The notes under the pieces are model-generated. The model saw only the letters and a program-made list of their open reading frames with translations, had not been told where the DNA came from and searched no databases. The position numbers and the translations under genes are program-made. From Asterochloris sp. CNOR1 (lineage: Eukaryota > Chlorophyta > Trebouxiophyceae > Trebouxiales > Trebouxiaceae), in contig OZ017763.1 of assembly GCA_963969365.1 (NCBI GenBank), positions 1,364,001 through 1,428,000 on the forward strand: a stretch of DNA of 64,000 bases, read 5' to 3'. Positions 23,046 through 34,660 of this stretch are shown piece after piece (positions within the stretch are counted from its first letter, which is position 1; every line of letters begins with the position of its first letter).

Positions 23046-26000
23046 ATGGGTTGCATTACCAGCATGTTGGTCGTGGCTCAGCGCCAGCTGCACGTGACAC
23101 AGGAGGTGTGGGTAGCCTCTGTGCGCATGGTACGCGGCAGGGTTGGTCAAACACTGACACATCCGTGCCATGTTGCTGCCTGCAGATTATTGCTGCCCTG
23201 CTGGAGGCGCCTGGCAATATGACATGGAGCCAGCCAGCCGCTTGGACAGGCACAGCAACTGGCATCAGCAAGCAGGTGCACCACTACTGCTTGCTCAGAT
23301 CAACACAGGGCCCAGCCTGCTGACTTGATTGTTTCTGCTGCAGGTGCCTGCCGCCAAGCCCTCAAGCTTTGCGTGTGCGCTGAAAAGCCTGTTCATCAGG
23401 AAGGAGGATGCGAGGTGACTGCAAGCTTCAGCTAACTCTAGACATGCTTGACTGTGGACTCCTTCATTGATTGCCCTGTGCTGCTGCAGGTCCCAGGTGT
23501 ATGTCAGGGCGCAGAGCAGCAGTCCACGGGTTGCAATCGATGTCTCCCAGCCCAACCCAACATCCCGCCCAGCGGCGGCACCTGTCCTTGACCGGCTGCC
23601 GACCTCCGCACCGGTGAGCTGGCCCGCAGAGTGGCTGCTCGGGGGACGACCAGCACAAGACTTGCGATCGGACCAACAAGCCTGGTTTCATTCGCTGCAG
23701 GCCTGCATTCCCCGCCCACTGGAGACCTCTGAGCTTGAACCAGTCCCCAGTGGTATTGATTGGGGACGCTGGCTCAATCTCAGAGGTCTCCAGTGGCAGT
23801 GAACAGGGAATCCAGGCTGTCTACTCAGCAGGGTGGCAGGCAAGACGGTTGCAGGCACAGGCACACATTGCAGTTTCCTGCAAATGCCTGTCCCGACATG
23901 GCTTGCCGCCACTGCAGGGCTCTGGTGTGCACAGACCCACAGAGCAGATCAGCAGGTCGCTGTTTGTGGACACACCAGTGGGCCGCATTGTAGCACAAGC
24001 GCCCACTTCACCAGACACCCAGGCAGGGGCACCTGCTGTGCTGAGCCATGAGACATCCGACGCGGCGGTGAGGATGGCTTGTTGCAGTCCGCTCTGCCAC
24101 GCTTGCCTGCTGCTGCGTGTCGCTGATGTGCATGCTCTCCTTGCAGGGCCATGTGTTTTTCAGGCAACGTCTTCTTGAGATGGCATTGGCGCAAAGAGCG
24201 CGAGCCCTGGCGAGGCAGCGTGCCCTTCGGCTGCCCCCGCTGAGCCTGCCCTGGTACTCCTCAGACGATGACGATGTGCCCTGCGACATCCCGGAGCCTG
24301 AGCAGGTCTCGCATCATGCATGTGCCTCTGCTCTAAGCAGTGCTCTTGGGACATCCTGCTTGAGCTGCTCAGTGTACTCACTGGCTTGGTGACAGTTGAT
24401 TGTTTTGGAATTGGAGAATGCCTTCCTGCACATCACCATCACTGGTATGACCATGCTCTTGACCAGCTGCCTGGCACTGATGCCTGTCCTGTGCCTGCAG
24501 CCTGAGGACCAGCGTGCCCTGCTGCCGGCCCCGCTCAGCCTGCCCTGGTACTCCTCAGACGATGACGATGTGCCCTGTGACATCCCGGAGCCTGAGCAGG
24601 TCTCGCATCATGCATGTGCCTCTGCTCTAAGCAGTGCTCTTGAGGCACCCTGCTTGAGCTGCTTACTGTACTCACTAGCTTAGTGACAGTTGCTTATCTA
24701 ATAGTTGGGCAATGCCTTCCTGCACATCACTACCACTGGTATCACCATGCTCTCGACCGGCTGCCTGGCACTGATGCCTGTCCTGTGCCTGCAGCTTGAG
24801 GACCAGCGTGCCCTGCTGCCGGGCCCGCTCAGCCTGCCCTGGTACTCCTCAGACAACGATGATGTGGCCTGCGACATCCTGGAGCCTGAGCAGGTCTCGC
24901 ATCATGCATGTGCCTCTGCTGAAAGCAGTGCTCTTAGGGCATCCTGCTTGAGCTGCTCACTGGACTCACTGGCTTGATGACAGTGATTTGCATTTGAACT
25001 TCACAACGCCTTCTCACACATTGCTACCACTGGTATTACCATGGTCTTGACCAGCTGCCTGGCACTGATGCCTGTCCTGTGCCTGCAGCCTGAGGACCAG
25101 CGTGCCTTGCTGCCGGGCCCGCTCAGCCTGCCCTGGTACTCCTCAGACAACGATGATGCGCCCCCCGGCTTCCCGCAGCCTGAGCAGGTGATGCATGTGC
25201 CTTGGCTCACAGCAGTGCTTCTGGGGCATCCTGCCTGGTCTGCTCACTGTACTTACTGGCTTGGTGACGGTCACTTGTGGTTGCACTGGACAGCGCCCTC
25301 CTGCACATCATCACCATGCTCATGCTCTTGGCCGGCTGCCTGACCTGATACCTGCACCCTGCCTTCCTGCACATCATCACCATGCTCATGCTCCTGACCA
25401 GCTGCCTGACCCTGATGCCTGTTGTGTGACTGCAGGAGCAGCGTGCCCTGCTGCGGGCTCCGCCCGGCCTGCCCTGGCCATCATCACACGACGAGGATGC
25501 GCCCCCCGGCTTCCCGCAGCCTGAGCAGGTGTTGCATGTGCCTTGGCTCAGAGCAGTGCTTCTGGGGCATCCTGCCTGGTCTGCTCACTGTACTTACTGG
25601 CTTGGTGACGGTCACTTGTGGTTGCACTGGACAGCGCCCTCCTGCACATCATCACCATGCTCATGCTCTTGGCCGGCTGCCTGACCTGATACCTGCACCC
25701 TGCCTTCCTGCACATCATCACCATGCTCATGCTCCTGACCAGCTGCCTGACCCTGATGCCTGTTGTGTGACTGCAGGAGCAGCGTGCCCTGCTGCGGGCT
25801 CCGCCCGGCCTGCCCTGGCCATCATCACACGACGAGGATGCGCCCCCCGGCTTCCCGCAGCCTGAGCAGGTGTTGCATGTGCCTTGGCTCAGAGCAGTGC
25901 TTCTGGGGCATCCTGCCTGGTCTGCTCACTGTACTTACTGGCTTGGTGACGGTCACTTGTGGTTGCACTGGACAGCGCCCTCCTGCATATCATCACCATG

Positions 26001-27045
26001 CTCATGCTCTTGGCCGGCTGCCTGACCTGATACCTGCACCCTGCCTTCCTGCACATCATCACCATGCTCATGCTTCTGACCAGCTGCCTGACCCTGATGC
26101 CTGTTGTGTGACTGCAGGAGCAGCGTGCCCTGCTGCGGGCTCCGCCCGGCCTGCCCTGGCCATCATCACACGACGAGGATGCGCCCCCCGGCTTCCCGCA
26201 GCCTGAGCAGGTGATGCATGTGCCTTGGCTCACAGCAGTGCTTTTGAGGCATCCTGCCTGGTCTGCTCACTTTACTTACTGGCTTGGTGACAGTCACTTG
26301 TGGTTGCACTGGACAACGCCCTCCTGCACATCATCACCATGCTCATGCTCTTGGCCGGCTGCCTGACCTGATACCTGTTGTGTGACTGCTGTATCAGGAC
26401 CTGATGGCAACGACCAAGGCACAACACCTGGATGCCCCGCTGCGCCCCCCTCCCGGCCTGCCCCTGCCCTTTTCAGATGATGAGCATGAGGGGTCCAGTG
26501 CTGGGATCCACCCTGACAGGTGAGGACACGCCAACTGAAAACTGGTCCAGGAAGCTCAGGATCAGACTCAGAGATGAGTGTTCTCTTGCCCATGGCAGAT
26601 ATTTGCAGAACCTGGTTGACTCAAGTGCTCCCCTTTGCAGGCCTGCACCGGCGGTGGTGTCTGCCAGGCCCAGTCTTGTTGAGGTGGCCTCAGCGCACAT
26701 TGCGGCAGCCCTGACGAAGCCTGCTGTCACAGCAGCATGCAGGCCCAGAATCCCGAATCCTTCCTTCACGGCAGCCCTGAACGGCAACCCCTGCGCTCCT
26801 GCTGGTGCTGACACAGCAGCACATGTCTTCCGAGACAGCAGTGATGTGAGTCATGGCCCGCTGCCTCTGCATTGCACATGCGTCTCACCACTTTAGGTAC
26901 ATCACAAGCAGCAAACACATGGAGCACAGCTGACGTTGTTTGCTGCATGCAGGATGTTGACATAGACCGCTCATGGGGGGTGCCCCTCTTCGATGACGGC
27001 AATGGGGGCACCCTGTGCTATGATGAGCCAGCTGACTTCTGCTGA
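23046..27045 (+). CDS. Unrecognised protein built from a tandem exon array, putative N-myristoylated start
   Basis: I do not recognise the family. Fifteen exons close to a 549-residue frame: 23046-23105, 23186-23275, 23344-23414, 23490-23613, 23918-24067, 24147-24305, 24501-24599, 24795-24893, 25089-25187, 25436-25528, 25777-25869, 26118-26210, 26398-26519, 26641-26845 and 26953-27045 (TGA). The start MGCITSMLVVAQ fits an N-myristoylation/palmitoylation signal (MGCxxS). Exons 6-13 are copies of one unit: QRALLPxPLSLPWYSSDDDD then a PEPEQ end in the early copies, QRALLRAPPGLPWPSSHDED then APPGFPQPEQ in the later three. Inner repeats are 33 or 31 codons and phase 0 at both ends, so they can be added or lost without frameshift. 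The C-terminus is acidic and ends YDEPADFC. The product looks largely disordered, perhaps a membrane-anchored scaffold; that role is inference. Confidence 0.7.
23716..23796 (+). repeat. Intronic inverted repeat (hairpin)
   Basis: CCACTGGAGACCTCTGAG (23716-23733) and its exact reverse complement CTCAGAGGTCTCCAGTGG (23779-23796) flank a 45-base middle. The middle itself pairs imperfectly (TTGAACCAG..TCCCCA against TGGGGACGCTGGCTCAA). The whole could fold into an imperfect stem of about 33 pairs with a loop near ten bases. It lies in the intron between exons 23490-23613 and 23918-24067. Confidence 0.8.
24147..26519 (+). repeat. Tandem exon-plus-intron duplication array, eight units
   Basis: Exon starts fall at 24147, 24501, 24795, 25089, 25436, 25777, 26118 and 26398. 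The spacing is 294 bp between the second, third and fourth units. The later units step by exactly 341 bp (25436 to 25777 to 26118) and are near-identical through exon and intron. Introns of the later units also hold an internal double copy of CACATCATCACCATGCTCATG. The first and last units have diverged most. All GT and AG splice bases are kept. Confidence 0.92.
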
Positions 27046-27594
27046 GGCGGACGGCCACCTAGCAGTCACAACCTCAGCCCCTGACTCTTTTGACAGCTTT
27101 CCCGGCTGTTTCTCGAGAATCCTGGAGCGCATTTGCGCCACCTTTGCAGCAGTATCGAGCTGGTGTGCTATTTGACACAGCTCAAGGCCATGTTGTTGTT
27201 TCATGCGCGCTGTGATTGAGCTGTCAGCCACTACACAGTACAAATGCCATATGTGCATATGCCACCCAGGCCAGCTCTCTCGATGTCCTCAGCCTAACTC
27301 AATCTGACTGCAGCACTCTCCCTGCCATGTCTGAATATTGCTGGTCGTGCACTTGCCAGACCATCTCGTCAACTGCTGCTTAAAACTTGGACCCACAAGG
27401 TCTCAAAGGGAAGAAAGCAACACATTGCTGCCATCCCTTCCACAGCCTGATTCAGCACCTGAAAAGCACAGACAGGAAGCTTGTGCTGAAAGGGTTTACA
27501 GCTGACAATTGTGGAACTAAGAGCCCAGGCAGGAGCCATGGAATTGAAATTGCACATCAAGTCATCTGAGTGATGCTGTGACGCAAACGGCAGT
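27046..27594. other. Convergent spacer, nothing recognised
   Basis: This separates the stop of the exon-array gene from the end of the D-cysteine desulfhydrase remnant. Only short ORFs without family signatures occur. Confidence 0.5.
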
Positions 27595-29110
27595 TCAACA
27601 CGAGTCCTGCGACATCTGTTGATTGTGAGCCTTGTTCTCCTTTGCCAGCAGCAGCAACAGCTGCTCAGTCTTGTCGTACATCCTAAAGAGGCCCCCCTGT
27701 GTAAACACCACATGCCGCCCCTTCCACTGCTCTAGGTCCTTCTGCATGTGCTGCACCAGGTAGTGGAAGGCTTTGCTGGAGTACACTGGGTCCACCATGA
27801 TACCTGCAGGCGCACAACATCTAGCATCTCAAGCCTCACAGACATCCTAAAAAGACAGCAGCACATGCACACGGCTGCTGCAAAGGCATGCATGTCTTAT
27901 AAACCATATGCCTGCTTGCCCTTGACCCCTTCACGCAGCAGCTGCCATCTCTTGGTCCAGACTGCAGGTGCGCTGCTGTCTTGCACTGTGTGAGTGCTGG
28001 TAGCCTCAGCAAGTCTGGCAACCTGCGTGACATGCAAACGGCCCAGCTGCAGTGCCACCTGTAAAGACCCAGCCCACCTGTCTGCAGTGCCGCGCCTGCA
28101 CCTTGTGCAGTGCAATACAGTGCAGTGCCACCTCCACCCTGTGCAGTGCAATACAGTGCAGTGCCACCTCCACCCTGTGCAGTGCCACCTCACCCTGTAC
28201 AGTGCAATACTGTGCAGTGCCACCTCCACCCTGTGCAGTGCAATACTGTGGAGCACCAGCTCTACCCTGCACAGGGCTAGGCAGTGGCCCCAGCCCAGCA
28301 GTCTGCAGTGCCATTTGGCGGATGCTCTTCAACTCATCCTCTGTGCTCATCGCATAGCCTGAGCCCTTGGCTTGGAGCATCGACAGCAGCTGCTCTGCCT
28401 TCAGCCCTGCAGCAGGACTGCGCTTTGCTGGCCAGCCTCTGGCACTGTAAAAAGGCGTGCAGGGGCATGAGGGCAGGTGGTGCAAGACAAGATCTGCCGG
28501 TTCCAGAACAACCACACTACTTTGCAGGCTGGCAGTCTGCTCTGCATCACGTTGCAGGGGCTGGCCCTGCAACCACGGAGTGGCAGCCGTTGGTGTGCTA
28601 GCACTGTGCACAAGCTTCCTTGGTCTCACCCTAAGCCCCCATCCCGTCAATGAGCTCCTGGACATATTTCAACAATAGTCTGAGTCATCACAGACGCCAA
28701 AAGAGTGCAGCCTGGCCTTGGAGCCATTGAGGTGCAGCCCAAGTGCCAGTCCTGCTGTGGTGCCTCCTGAGCCACATGCCTGCAGGTTCACAAAGAACAT
28801 GGTCTTGTGCTTGACATGTTAGCAAACACGTGCTACTGAGCACAGCCACAAATGCAGTAGGCCCTCCTGACGCAGCAGCAATGACATGTCTCTTTTGAGG
28901 TGCATGTTGGGCAGGCAGGGCCCCTGCAGTCTGTGGTCTGGCTGAGAGAGCGCATGCCGCAAATGCTGCGCAGGCTCACCATCCAGACAGGAGCAGGTTG
29001 CCAGTGAGGCCTCGGTCTGAGTCTGCCAGCTGGCGGAAGTTGCGCAGGATGAGGTGACAGTCCATGCCAATAGTACGGTACAGCACATGGAGCCAGCAGG
29101 CAACAGTAAA
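27595..29110 (-). pseudogene. D-cysteine desulfhydrase (ACC-deaminase-like PLP enzyme), apparently decayed
   Basis: Pieces in gene order match D-cysteine desulfhydrase. About 28985-29110: GMDCHLILRNFRQLADSD, GLTGNLLLSG. About 28655-28810: ACGSGGTTAGLALGLHLNGS, VCDDSDY. About 28320-28400: LKAEQLLSMLQAKGSGYAMS. 27595-27803: MVDPVYSSKAFHYLVQHM, GGLFRMYDK, stop. ACGSGGTTAGLALG is the PLP phosphate-binding loop. The N-terminal part carrying the PLP-binding lysine (SNHxR region) was not found. After DDSDY the frame is lost by what looks like a one-base deletion near 28670. A TAG stands just before the expected splice donor near 28630, and the next exon lacks a GT donor. These could be sequencing errors, but several in one gene point to a pseudogene. 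The family turns D-cysteine into pyruvate, H2S and ammonia. The family call is firm; the broken state is likely. Confidence 0.7.
28101..28260 (+). repeat. 36-bp minisatellite in a desulfhydrase intron
   Basis: About four imperfect copies of a 36-bp unit beginning CCCTGTGCAGTGCAATACAG and ending GTGCCACCTCCA run through 28101-28250, with one shortened copy near 28173. Confidence 0.85.
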
Positions 29111-29289
29111 AAGGCTAGATGCCAGATCCAGTTTGTGGACTTGTCAGAATCTTCCAAAGGTACTACAGACAGGAGGGACAGTACTGAGTAAGGGGCAGCA
29201 GCAGCCAGGTGTGATGCAGCTGAGAGCCAGCCTGTGGAGGCCCATCTTGTTGCAAAAGTAAATCGGAGGACGTCTGCTGGTGACATGAG

Positions 29290-29860
29290 CAGGCCTGCAC
29301 TGCGCTCATGGCGTTTGCCGACCTTGCGCAACTCCTCAAATATCTGGAGGGCCAGCTTCCGGGTGGAGTTGTCACCAGAGCCCCCAGCCCATGTAGGCGG
29401 CTCCATGGCAGCCGGTAAGGAGCTCCAGCAGATGCACCACCTCCACAGCCTGAGCAGGAGGGGTGTGGGGTGTGGGGCTGCTGCTGGTGGCCTGGCTGTG
29501 GCAAGGTGATGCCGGGACAAGCATCTAGCCTGTGCAGCCTGGTGGGCTGCATGTGTGGCTGCATTTGTACAGCAGGACCCTCAACACAACAGAGATGGCG
29601 CCAGGTTGTTGACACCGTGATGGCTCATTGGGATCAGGAATGCCATCATCTTCCCACTGCCAGTCTTGGCAGCTCCAAAGACATCGCGGCCAGCCAGGGC
29701 GTGGGGCAGGGCAGCCCGCTGAATGTTGCCCAGCTGGTGCCATTGACTGGAGCTTGATCTTCTGCTGACAACACGTTTGTTTTGGGAGGGGAAGCTCCCT
29801 CCTGTATCCTGGACTGCAGCTGTTTGATTTCTTGAGCCCTCTGCCAAAGACTTCTTCACG
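29290..29860 (-). pseudogene. DEAD-box RNA helicase fragment (DBP4/DDX10/RH32-like)
   Basis: Two pieces are visible. About 29640-29800 reads [20 protein letters not shown] then [12 protein letters not shown], the Q motif and motif I of DBP4/DDX10 helicases (normally GKTLAF). About 29290-29440 reads NSTRKLALQIFEELRKVGKR, matching motif Ia, where intact members have PTRELALQIFEELRKVGK. No DEAD, SAT or C-terminal RecA motif was found. The P-loop threonine, which contacts Mg-ATP, is replaced by Met, and the PTREL core is altered. It therefore looks like a 3'-truncated, non-functional copy of a ribosome-biogenesis helicase whose intact parent should lie elsewhere. It sits directly upstream of the decayed desulfhydrase on the same strand. 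Confidence 0.7.
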
Positions 29861-29955
29861 TGGCCACCACCCCAGGTGGCCTTGGCCGCGCGCGCAATGG
29901 GGTTACTCAGAGCCTGGGCCTATCTGTGAAACAATTCATATGAAAACAGCTCCTG

Positions 29956-32900
29956 ATGTTGTCTTCGGTTCAGCCACTGATGGCCGAGCCACCCAGGTTG
30001 CCGGCCTGTAACCGATCTGTAAGGTGTCAGGACCCTTGGTCGATTGCAGTTGCCCACCATGCGCAGACCAGACCCTTGTCTGGCAGCCTCCCAGTTCTCA
30101 GGCAATCAAATCAGCATGAACACACCCTGTGCATCAGGAGACATGCAAGGCACATCTGCTACTGCAGCAGCAGCTTGTCGCAGGGCAGCCAGGTCTCACC
30201 AGCCTCACACATGCTGTCAGAAATAGCCTCTCTGATGACCACATTCTTCCCCGTCTGGATCTGCATCAGCTGCCTGCTGGGCCTGTGGAAGCCAGCCCTG
30301 TGGTACGCACGGCCGCACGTACGAATCAAACATTCCATGATGCAGCAGCTACTTGATGCAGGACATGTGCAAAATGTGCAGCAGCTTGATTAGATTGCCT
30401 TTCTTGCAGGGCCTGGTTCAGTCCCAGATGGGTCACCTGGGCATTGGCGGTGAGTGCAAACCGGTGTTGTCCTCCGGGTCCTTGCACTGTTCTGCTCTGG
30501 CTGAGGGGAGAGGTGACTGGCCGTGATCGGTGCCTTATGATGGCCCTGACTGGCGACCATGCCTGTGCAGATCACGATGCTAGCCATGGGCACCACCCTC
30601 ACCATTGAGGTGAGCTAGAGCAGTGCAGCGCCTGCATATTGCACCTGGCAGCAGCTCATGTACAAGTAGTGACAGGTGCGGCCAATATGTGCTGTCAGCT
30701 TTGCTGCTGCTGCTGCCTCTCTGATGCACAGGCACGACATCCCGGTGCGATGCACTGTAGCAAACAGCTCCTGCCATGCTATGCCAAGCAGGCCTCTCCA
30801 GGGCAATGCAGCTTGCACCTCCACCGCACTGTAAGCAGCATCATCAGCTTGGGGCAGCATGCTATGCTCAGCCTGGCTTGCTGCTGTGCAGGACTTTGCT
30901 GCTGTGGCCAAGTCTCCTGGCAACGTGGTTCTGGGCGCTGTTTTGCAGTACACCATCATGCCAGGCAAGCCTCCTGGGCAAGCAGCTTACCTGCGCAGCA
31001 TACCTCACAACGTGCTGGCTGGTGACCTGCTTGCCCACATGCAGGCATGGGTCTGCTGCTCAGTCGGCTCGCCGGCCTGTCGTCACCCTACGCCATAGGG
31101 TGAGTGTGTGCCTGCTTACCCCAAAGGCAGCAGACCTTTGGCTTACGTGGCCACTTGCACTGTATGCCGGGCATGACGGGCATGCTGCTGCACTGCTGCC
31201 CACCAGCATGTGCATGGTGGCCTCCTGCCTTGGCAGCAATACATTCCCTTGCCTTGTAGCCTGCCCCTGGCCCACGTCTGCTCTCCTGAGGCACTGCCTG
31301 AGACAATGGCTTGTTTTGCAGCAGTGGCTTCACTTGCCCAGCATCAACAGCTGCCTCTGCAGCTGGTCCACAGCCCTGCGCCGCTGCATCTGCAGGGTTG
31401 CAACGCGGCCCTGCAATCTGCGCAACCCGTGACGGTCAGCCACAGCCTGCCGAGACCCTGACCTGAGCAGTGTGGCCCCTGCCCTGCAGCATCTGCATGG
31501 TGGCCTGCTGCCCTGGAGGCACTGCCTCCAACGTGGTGACTTTCCTGGCCAATGCTGACGTGGCCCTCAGCGTGATGATGACCACAGCCTCCACACTGGC
31601 TGCTGTGGTCATGACACCCCTGCTGACCCAGGTACGCTGCTCTTCACACCAGCATCCCTGTGTGAAGGCATGAGTCTCTCTTGCTGGTTCCTGCTTGGTA
31701 TTCCCTAAACACGTGAGGTGCTGTGCATGTCAAACAGGCAGCAGCCCTCCCAACCTTGGCGCCATGCTTGCTAGGCTTGCAATGTCTCTGCATGAGGGCA
31801 GCATCGTGCGCTGTTCCTGCCTGACCACCAATGCTGCCCACTACTGGCGCCCACCTGTGCTGCTCGTCTTGACCTGCCCCAGGCTGTGTGCCAAGCTACA
31901 GCAGTGCCAGCAAGTTGCAGCTTCCCAGGGTTGGTGCACGCACAGCCCAGGCAGGGTCTGGGATGCAGCATCTTGGGGCTGTGCGTGTGAAGCAGCCTGG
32001 CGTGGCTGCAAAGCCACAGGCTTCCCCAGGCAGCCATTCAGCCAAGGGTTGTGTGTGCCCGCCCCAGATCTGTCAGTGGTGTGCGTGCAGCTGCTGGTGG
32101 GAGCACTGGTCCCAGTCGATGGCAGGGGGCTGTTCATCTCAACCCTCCAGGTGAGCCCTGGTTGACATTCAGGGCGGGGCTGCAGGCCCAATGTCTCTGC
32201 AGACATGTCAGCAGGCAAGCAGGCCAGGCCGTCAAATCCACTGGACAACCGCCTGGCCCTTGTGCCTGGACTGCGCCATCTGCCGCTTGACCACTCATGC
32301 CTTCTTTCTAGTGTGTTGGTCAAGACACTTCCTACAGAGCACAGCATAACACAAGCAAGATGTCGCCAGTCTGTTGTAGTCCTCATGTGGTGGAGTGGCA
32401 CCCATCCACAGTGATGGTACCTCCTTTCACACTTGTGGCTGTCACTGGCAACCAAAAGTCAGGCCGACTGATGGTGTAGTCCAAAAGTCACAGGGCTGGA
32501 GGTGGGACCTGGGTGAACCTGCATTTGACCTAAAGGCTGGCACTGATGGTCACTGATAGCTAATTGCCTGCTCAAGCTCACCGGCATCCTTACTAGCCGT
32601 GCACACCATTGCAGGTCGTGCTGGCGCCTGTGGTGCTGGGGGCGGTGCTGAACCAGAAGGCGCCCCGCTTGGTGCGCTTCACAGCCCCATTCGCCCCCCT
32701 GGTAGCCGTCAGCATGGTGAGCCATTGTCGGTGTTGGGCAGCAGACAGCAGCTGCTGCCACACTCTGTTGCTGCCTGCATGCCATTTGCGGCGTGCCAGG
32801 TACACCCTGCGCTGAACGCACCACTGGTCATCCCGTGTGCATACCAAGAACTTCTTATACTGAAACTCCCAACCAGCAGCATTGCACTTTGACCATGTCA

Positions 32901-34034
32901 GAGAGGACTTGAGGAGCCCAGAATGGAAGACAAGTCTCCAGGGCAGCAGGCCCGTCACTGGCCTGGTAGACAGGTCTAATTCTCACTTAGCAACAGTCCA
33001 TATCTTGCTCCAGGCAGCAAAGAGCGCACGCTGTGGCCCAGCCACACAGTGTGTCTGGCCCTGGTCTCCATGTTAACCCCGTTGATAGCCCACTTCAGGT
33101 GGTGCTGGTGGTGGCCTCAGTGATGTCGCAGAACGCTGCTGCAGTCAAGTGCGCCGGGCCCCAGCTGCTGGGGGCTGTTGTGGCCCTGCACACAGGTGGG
33201 CAGATCTCCTAAAGTTCTGACTTCCCTGCCCACGAGCAGCATGAAGTAGAAGTCAGTGCACCTCTTAGTGCCTGCTCAGCCGCAGCCCAGACCAGCCAGT
33301 GTATTGTTGAATCCTGCAAAGTCCTCTTAAGATCTGAGTGCAGCCCCACATCAGGTGGGCACTGTAGAGCAATGCAGCTGCACTGCAACGCATTGCAAGC
33401 CTCTCGTTGTCCAGATCACAGGATGGCCACTCCTCTGCAGGCAGGTTGGGGCTGTATCACTCAGCAACTGTTGACCAGTGCAGACCCACCTCTGTCCGCA
33501 CTGAACAGACATGATGCTCATCTGGCTTGCGTGCTCTTCAGGTGGCTTTGCGCTTGGCTACCTGGTCTCAAAGGCTCTAGGCGTCCCCGAGCGCTCTGCC
33601 AGGACCAATAGCATTGAGGTGAGAGTAGCCTGCTGTGTGCATCTGCATGCCTGGAAGCTGTAGACATGCGTCCAGGAGAGCCAGCAAACCTCAGCAGAGA
33701 GTGCTCTGGTTCAGCTTGCTTCCTATCTGAAGGACCTGTCCTTCCTATGTGGAGGTGGGGATGCAGAACTCAGCCCTAGGAGCAGTGCTGGCTTCGCTGC
33801 ACTTCTCAGACCCCAAGACAGCTGTGCCTTGCGCCATCTCGGCTTGCCTGCACTCCATTCTCGGCTCTGTGCTGGCAGCCTTCTGGCGGTGGAAGGACAA
33901 CAGAGCTGAATCTCAGGGTGAGGCCTGAGGTCAATGTGCTGAGTGGCATGTCTCCTGCTGCAAGCGAGACAGGTTGAAGTCGTGGTCTAACTCCCTTCGC
34001 CCTGGATGCAGACCTGCAACCGCAAGCGGCCTGA
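29956..34034 (+). CDS. Plastid BASS-family sodium-coupled carrier (bile acid:sodium symporter family)
   Basis: Twelve exons close exactly to 405 residues: 29956-30302, 30410-30449, 30571-30609, 30892-30964, 31045-31099, 31490-31631, 32091-32150, 32615-32716, 33099-33195, 33542-33618, 33755-33917 and 34012-34034. About 85 basic, Ser-rich residues precede the first helix and suit a plastid transit peptide. Then follow FFPVWICISCLLGLWKPA, ITMLAMGTTLTIEDF, VVLGAVLQYTIMPGMGLLLS, the signature CCPGGTASNVVTFLANADVA, MTTASTLAAVVMTPLLTQLL, LVPVDGRGLFISTLQ and a last block MQNSALGAVLA...HFSDPKTAVPCAISA. Length and spacing match BASS1-4 of plants; family members move pyruvate, pantoate or 2-keto acids with Na+ across the plastid envelope. 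The substrate cannot be told from the sequence. Intron 4 starts with GC (CCAG|GCAAGC). Exon 11's acceptor (TGTGGAG) is weak. Confidence 0.88.
31202..31242 (+). repeat. Relic of the BASS signature exon
   Basis: The plus strand reads SMCMVASCLGSNTF, against SICMVACCPGGTAS/GICMVACCPGG in the true exon at 31490. It lies about 285 bp upstream, within the intron between exons 5 and 6. Confidence 0.7.
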
Positions 34035-34660
34035 CTTTCCGCCTGTGACTGGTCAGCTGCCTGGTGCCCATTTCATGATTTCATGTTCTTAGATCAGCAG
34101 GCGCTCTCAGCACTGCCTTTGAGGGCCAGAAACTGCACATCTGGCAGCTTGCGCTGTGCCTTGCGGAATGGAACACGTCAGCTGCTGATGGCAAGAATTT
34201 GTTTAGGCCATCGTGAGCCCTGTGAGGCACTCATGCCACATCTGATGTGGGGTGACGTAGTGCAAGTAAACTGCCAGCCGCAAACCTCAGTGTCTGGCCA
34301 TTAGAGAAATGATTTAGTCCAATAGTTGCTTGACTACTGCTTACACCGACACATCGCCTGCGAAAAACTTCATTTGCAGCTTGCAGAAACCAACACAATG
34401 TGACTTCTATTACTGCTGGTGGGCACAAACCTCTCAACTTGATGCGGGCACTGAGATAGCGAGATGGGCAAAAAGAATCTGCCATCCAAAATGGTAGTGT
34501 GTGAAACATGGGGAGGCAACCCGCCATCCACAGCTGACGAGGACTGATTCAAAGGAGCCTGCAAAGAGCGCTACTTATGCACTGCTGAAGAGGTCTGAGG
34601 AGCCATGGCAGGGCATGCCAGCAGGCCAACTGATGTGCCAGAATGAATTGCAGAGCACAA
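34035..34660. other. Convergent spacer between BASS and FtsH genes
   Basis: No exon with a family signature or coherent splice sites was found. It should hold both 3' UTRs. Confidence 0.5.

Noticed and set aside
23701-23793. Exon at the hairpin in the exon-array gene
   Set aside because: It can be opened by a TGCAG acceptor but has no donor giving the phase needed; skipping it lets exons 23490-23613 and 23918-24067 join cleanly and the whole frame close.
25190-26210. CRISPR array
   Set aside because: The 341-bp units are exon plus intron with conserved splice sites, far larger than CRISPR units, in a eukaryotic gene.
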